Shown one piece after another: positions 42,691-46,690 of a stretch of DNA of 46,690 nucleotides. Every line of letters starts with the position of its first letter. The first letter of the stretch is position 1. This DNA is from Euprymna scolopes (Eukaryota; Mollusca; Cephalopoda; Sepiida; Sepiolidae). The notes beneath the pieces were generated by a model. The model had not been told where the DNA came from. It was given only the letters and a program-made list of their open reading frames with translations, and did no database searches. Location: contig CM044490.1 of assembly GCA_024364805.1 (NCBI GenBank), forward strand, positions 115,764,145-115,810,834. Direction: 5' to 3'. A program made the position numbers and the translations under genes.

Positions 42691-45240
42691 TACGACGAAG
42701 TCTACAACTTCTTGGCTTGTCCAATCAGAAGACAGCTCTTAATCAAGTGACTGAGTTTATCAAATTTTAAACCGGCAGCACACTCTTTCTTCACAGATCT
42801 TGGACTGACAACTCCACGTAGAACGGACCTGTCTTCCCCAATTTCTCTTTTGGGAGTCAACAGAATTTTGGGCTCGGAGTTCGACCAAGTTGTGAATACA
42901 AACAAGTCAACATGTTTATCTATACGCACGGATTTTAATGCAGTACACCCACAAACTTTCTTCCTCATCTACTGTCTAATCTTTTGTGACGTACGTTTCC
43001 ACTACGACTTTAGACACAAACATATATGAACTCTGTTTAATCTACGCCTCCACACCAGAACACTTTCCACGACTAACCCGTTTCTTTATTCTTACTAACA
43101 CAGATAACAAATAAAGTTGTTTTTTTAAATGCTAGAATGAAACTTCTTTTCTTGACATAATTTATACATTTTGGAGACTCCCGACGTGATGGCGAACATG
43201 AAATGTTCATCAAAACCTTATTCTACAAGTATGTTTACACGTGTCATAATTTTAATCCGTGCTAAACTTAATGAGTAGTAATCTTAATGTGTGGTAACCT
43301 CAAATTTTAGCACGTAGCATTTTTAATCAGTACTAACTAGTAGTGAATCGCTGTGGTTTGTTTTCAAAACATCCATTGGTCAGACTTGCGTTAGATATTT
43401 GCAAGAGAAGAAAGTGTATGAAAAATGGATTTGGTCATGAGATAAATAACGTTCTTAATGCTACAAAGGTCAGCTTGAACATTAGATACAAGTGCCAACA
43501 ATAGTAATTACTTTCATCCCTGCAGACATGTGTATCTGATCTGATTGTTGGCTCAACTCCAAATATGGTTAACTAGTTTCTTTTGAAAGGTGTGTTGCCG
43601 CAACTGAAACAAACTCGTTCTTAGATACACAATAGTATTGCTCCACATTTTTGAGTCAAGCTACAGTTTACTTCAAATCGATAATATTCTCTTTTTGGTA
43701 GTATCTCTGGAGTAGAAGAGTGCATGATTAGTCTAATAGATAGCACCATAGACTATGGAATTGACAATTAGTTTAGGTTCTTCATAACATACAGGGTAAC
43801 ACATAATCCACACATAATCGATACTAAACTTCATAATTCTTTCGTCAATCTATCAATATTAAATACAAATAGACTTTAGTCTATATGTGATTTGTCCACC
43901 TGGTTTCGCTCATGTATATTCAACAGTTTTTGCTTATTGCCATTCAATTATATGCATACCTGGACGTGCAAAATTGTCGATTGATACAGTCTTTTCTTGG
44001 CAAAGGCCTGATTTGGACTGCATTGGCTCACTTCAGTTTTTGGGATTGTTTTGTACTTGGGAGATCACTACTTATCAAAGCCTAGAGGCAACTCTAGGAT
44101 GAGGACTAAGTGTTAGGTAAATAGTGAGACAAGAAGATCAGTCATAGTGAAACTTCGATCGAGCTATATTATCAAAGAGGATGGCTCAATAAGATTTTAT
44201 TCATATGAGATTCAAAGATGACCATGTTATAGTCAGCAGAGAAACAAATTCGTGGTATTGCGTTTCACACATAGACAGTTCTAGGAAAGAAATTTTACTC
44301 ATGGAATTTTCGTTAAGGTTTAAACAAGAGAAAATCTTAGTGATAAAAATCTATTGTAAGACCCATTGAGAATCACATCTTCTGATGTGATGATCAACAA
44401 AGTGCCCCTACAGCCATTCAAACGAGTCACTTGAAGTGTTAGGAATAGCGCTATCTTGTTAAAACCGTATTTTATGCATCATAAAACCTCAGCTCAAATC
44501 CCTTAACTGTTACTAAATAAGGGTTAGTATTGATCTACATTGAAGTGCACATCTGCAGCAGTTGACGATATAAAAAAAACACTTATGCATTCATGTTTGA
44601 AACTTACCTGGGAAGTCAGTCATAGACTGAAATGTGTGTCAAATATGACTTAATTGCAGAAGGAATTCTGAATATTATTAACGATTTCATAAGTCCTATT
44701 CTTAACATTTAGGCTTATTTTAAGGTTGAAAACAAATACCTACTGTAAACGATTTATCAAACACAACTTGTTAATTTTCCTTTAGAAGAGATCCAGATTC
44801 CTATCTTTCCAAATACTATTTTGCTTAAATAAATGTACCTAATCCAACTTGAAGTAAATAATTCTGTCGTTTAAAAGATAATACATTGATAATTCGCATT
44901 CTTTGGATTATTAGAACTTCTATTCTTGCTTGTTATTTCTACATGATTTTTATGGATTCATTCTTTGGTACATGGTAATTTTTATGTCGAACTGAAACAT
45001 CTGTACCGAGTTTCGAACTAAATGCTTTTCTTATTACGCGGGTATTATTTTCTCTTTTAGTCAGCCATGACCTGCTTGAAATATTTATTTCCATGTCATT
45101 CTTAGCATTGCCTGTAGCTTTCAGTTTTTTTTTTATTTGTTGCTTCAATTTTGGTTATCCTATTTAGTTTATGGCATATTTCAATATTACTTAGTGTAAA
45201 AACAAAGAGTATATGGTATAATCATATTGACACATCACTT
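42691..45240. other. Mostly unassigned; repeat E at 44615-44690
   Basis: The frame 42702-42968 (-) has normal-looking composition but no known motif and I leave it uncalled. Repeat E is seen as GGGAAGTCAGTCATAGACTG and AATATTATTAACGATTTCAT. A SINE-tail-like ATTAGAACTTCTATTCTTGC block lies near 44910. Confidence 0.4.
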
Positions 45241-45480
45241 CCCATCAGATCAGTTAAGCAAAATTGAGCTTGGTCAATATTCAAATGGGTGAACATTTGG
45301 CAATTCCAGGTACTGTATGTGTTTTCTGCTTATTTCGGCATGGTTTTCAGTCAGACTTGGAACTCCCCTTGACACTGGACCCAAGCAGTGTCAATTCAGG
45401 AGGAATGTTGTTGAACAACCCTTGCCTCACAATTACATGCACAACTACCATTGCAGGGGTGTCCATTGGCTCCTGAGACT
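45241..45480 (+). repeat. 5S rRNA-derived SINE, copy 3
   Basis: The head has CCATCAGATCAGTTAAGCAA, TTGAGCTTGGTCAATATTCA, AATGGGTGAACATTTGG and CCAGGTACTGTATG, colinear with 5S rRNA positions around the internal promoter. The body continues TTCTGCTTATTTCGGCATGG, AGCAGTGTCAATTCA and CTTGCCTCACAATTACATGC, as in copy 1. It has a 4-bp deletion between GATCA and AGTTAAGC relative to the other copies. Confidence 0.78.
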
Positions 45481-45499
45481 AAGTGAAGACATCAACAAA

Positions 45500-45640
45500 T
45501 AGAAGATATTCTAAGCGATTCGTAGTTACTAATTCATAGAACACGACTTAGCTAGGAAAACGGAAGGTTCATACTTTTCTTAAGGGTGTTATAATAGAAA
45601 TAAACAGGATTAACATCTGCTATAACTTTATTATGTAAAC
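45500..45640 (-). repeat. tRNA-derived SINE fragment, antisense
   Basis: AGAAGATATTCTAAGCGATT and CGTAGTTA match the inverse SINE body at 36847-36870; a later CTTAAGGGTGTTATAATAG resembles the inverse head at 36946-36965. Degraded, lying 20 bp after the 5S-SINE. Confidence 0.45.
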
Positions 45641-46506
45641 ATGATATTAGTTCACGTTTGTGTTGCTACATTTTAGTAGTTAGATGCAGTGATCAGGATT
45701 CCATGTTATAAAAATATTGAGAGATTGACAACGAATCTCATTCTGAAATCATACTTTACGAACAGACTAATTCAAATTTAATTTAAATTCATTTTTAATT
45801 ATTAAATATGAGAGAACAATTCAACTGCAATCAAAACAGACAACTTCGTTCGATGGGCGCCATTTTAAGCTCTAGGTATACTATATTGTACGAGATGAAT
45901 TGTTTTAAAGCATATCACATTTTGGAGTTTTACTTCTTGATGAAGCAGCATAACAGTATGTAAGTATGCAGTGTAATATTCGGGCAACAAAAAAAACAGT
46001 GAAAATTTGAGTAAAAGTTGAGATAAAATAACGTGATTTTATTTGATAGAATACCAATAAAAATATAATTGCGATTTTCAATATTTATTAATGTTATATT
46101 TAATTGCATTTTGATAGTTTGGTGCAATGACCAAAATTCCATGTCATGAAACACTGAGAGATTAACAGAGCCACTATAATCTCAGAAAATATTTTATCAG
46201 ATAAAATATTAAGAAATATCATGAATGCAAGAAATATAATAATTGCTATTTTTAATATTCGTCTATTTAATTGCATTTCTTTTGTTTATTCATTAATGTC
46301 ATATTTAATTGTACGTGACAAGCAATGTATTTCTTTTGTTAAGAACAATAACTCTTTACTGTTCAACAAGGTTCGACATATTATTGCTTTGGACAATGTG
46401 GTGTCAGGAAAAACATTATAAAGAGTAATTTGATATGATTTACTGGGATTTTTGTGTGAATAATTCAGAGCAGAATACTGTCCACATTGCAAGTTTCTAT
46501 ATTCAA
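45641..46506. other. AT-rich sequence, nothing recognised
   Basis: Overlapping frames at 46221-46421 (+) and 46286-46492 (-) lack motifs. Confidence 0.45.
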
Positions 46507-46658
46507 CTAGTAGGGCGCCAGGCGTTGCCCGATCTTAAAATATGCTTAAGAATAATATTTGACTCCATGCAGATTTCGTATTTATTATTATTATTGTGCC
46601 CATTCTCTATCGATTATTATAGTGTACCCAATAAATATATAAGTGATTTCAAAAGTAA

Positions 46659-46690
<32 letters not shown>
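46507..46690 (-). mobile_element. Helitron 3' end, element leaves the window
   Basis: The minus-strand end is CGGGCAACGCCTGGCGCCCT then ACTAG and T at 46506, a variant of the H1 hairpin. The remaining body runs to the right edge, where a (TA)n run starts at about 46663; the 5' end is probably beyond the window. Confidence 0.55.

Noticed and set aside
42702-42968. Antisense 88-codon frame as a gene
   Set aside because: Composition is protein-like, but no known motif or second copy was seen.

Overview
The window reads as non-coding, AT-rich metazoan nuclear DNA. There is no operon-like packing, no convincing host exon and no structural RNA gene, and none of the longer open frames outside transposon fragments resembles a known protein. 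The mix of CR1/Jockey-group LINE fragments, a tRNA-headed SINE, short Helitrons, hAT and mariner relics and long AT/ACAT microsatellites fits a large repeat-rich invertebrate genome. A mollusc, perhaps a cephalopod, is my best guess, but this is inference without any search. A run of N (11122-12103) is an assembly gap.

Layout. 1-11121: partial antisense tRNA-SINE, Helitron 3' ends (640, 2949), a 5S rRNA-like SINE copy (1756-2010), a ~26-bp minisatellite, two LINE-A slivers, a LINE-A insertion in the inverted form left by twin priming (6779-7272), a cluster of TGACGTCA sites (8684-8999) and a degenerate repeat (10260-10900). 12104-21600: long (TA)n, Helitron ends and bodies (14102, 15378-15602, 16799-17434), a LINE-B 3' half (17540-18215), a LINE-C fragment and a second 5S-SINE. 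21600-26130: the largest LINE-A copy (antisense, with most of a reverse transcriptase domain) joined directly to a Helitron, then a second 600-bp-class Helitron, a tRNA-SINE, another Helitron 3' end and a LINE-B tail. 27150-35600: a palindromic element, a 58-60-bp minisatellite, an interrupted Helitron, another tRNA-SINE, LINE-A 3' ends, a repeat with three internal tandem units, a hAT-like MITE and a second long LINE-A copy. 36120-46690: a broken Ty3/Gypsy fossil, SINE, LINE-A and LINE-B tails, an inverted-repeat pair, an internally deleted mariner, a Helitron with both termini recognisable (41666-41995), a third 5S-SINE and a Helitron running off the right edge.

The parts do not work together as a pathway. 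They are layers of dead or dependent mobile DNA. The strongest signals are (i) three copies of a SINE whose head resembles 5S rRNA, (ii) a family of small Helitrons sharing a GC-hairpin plus CTAG terminus, and (iii) structural scars such as twin priming and TE-TE junctions. All family assignments were made by eye; most outer boundaries are good to about 10-30 bp.
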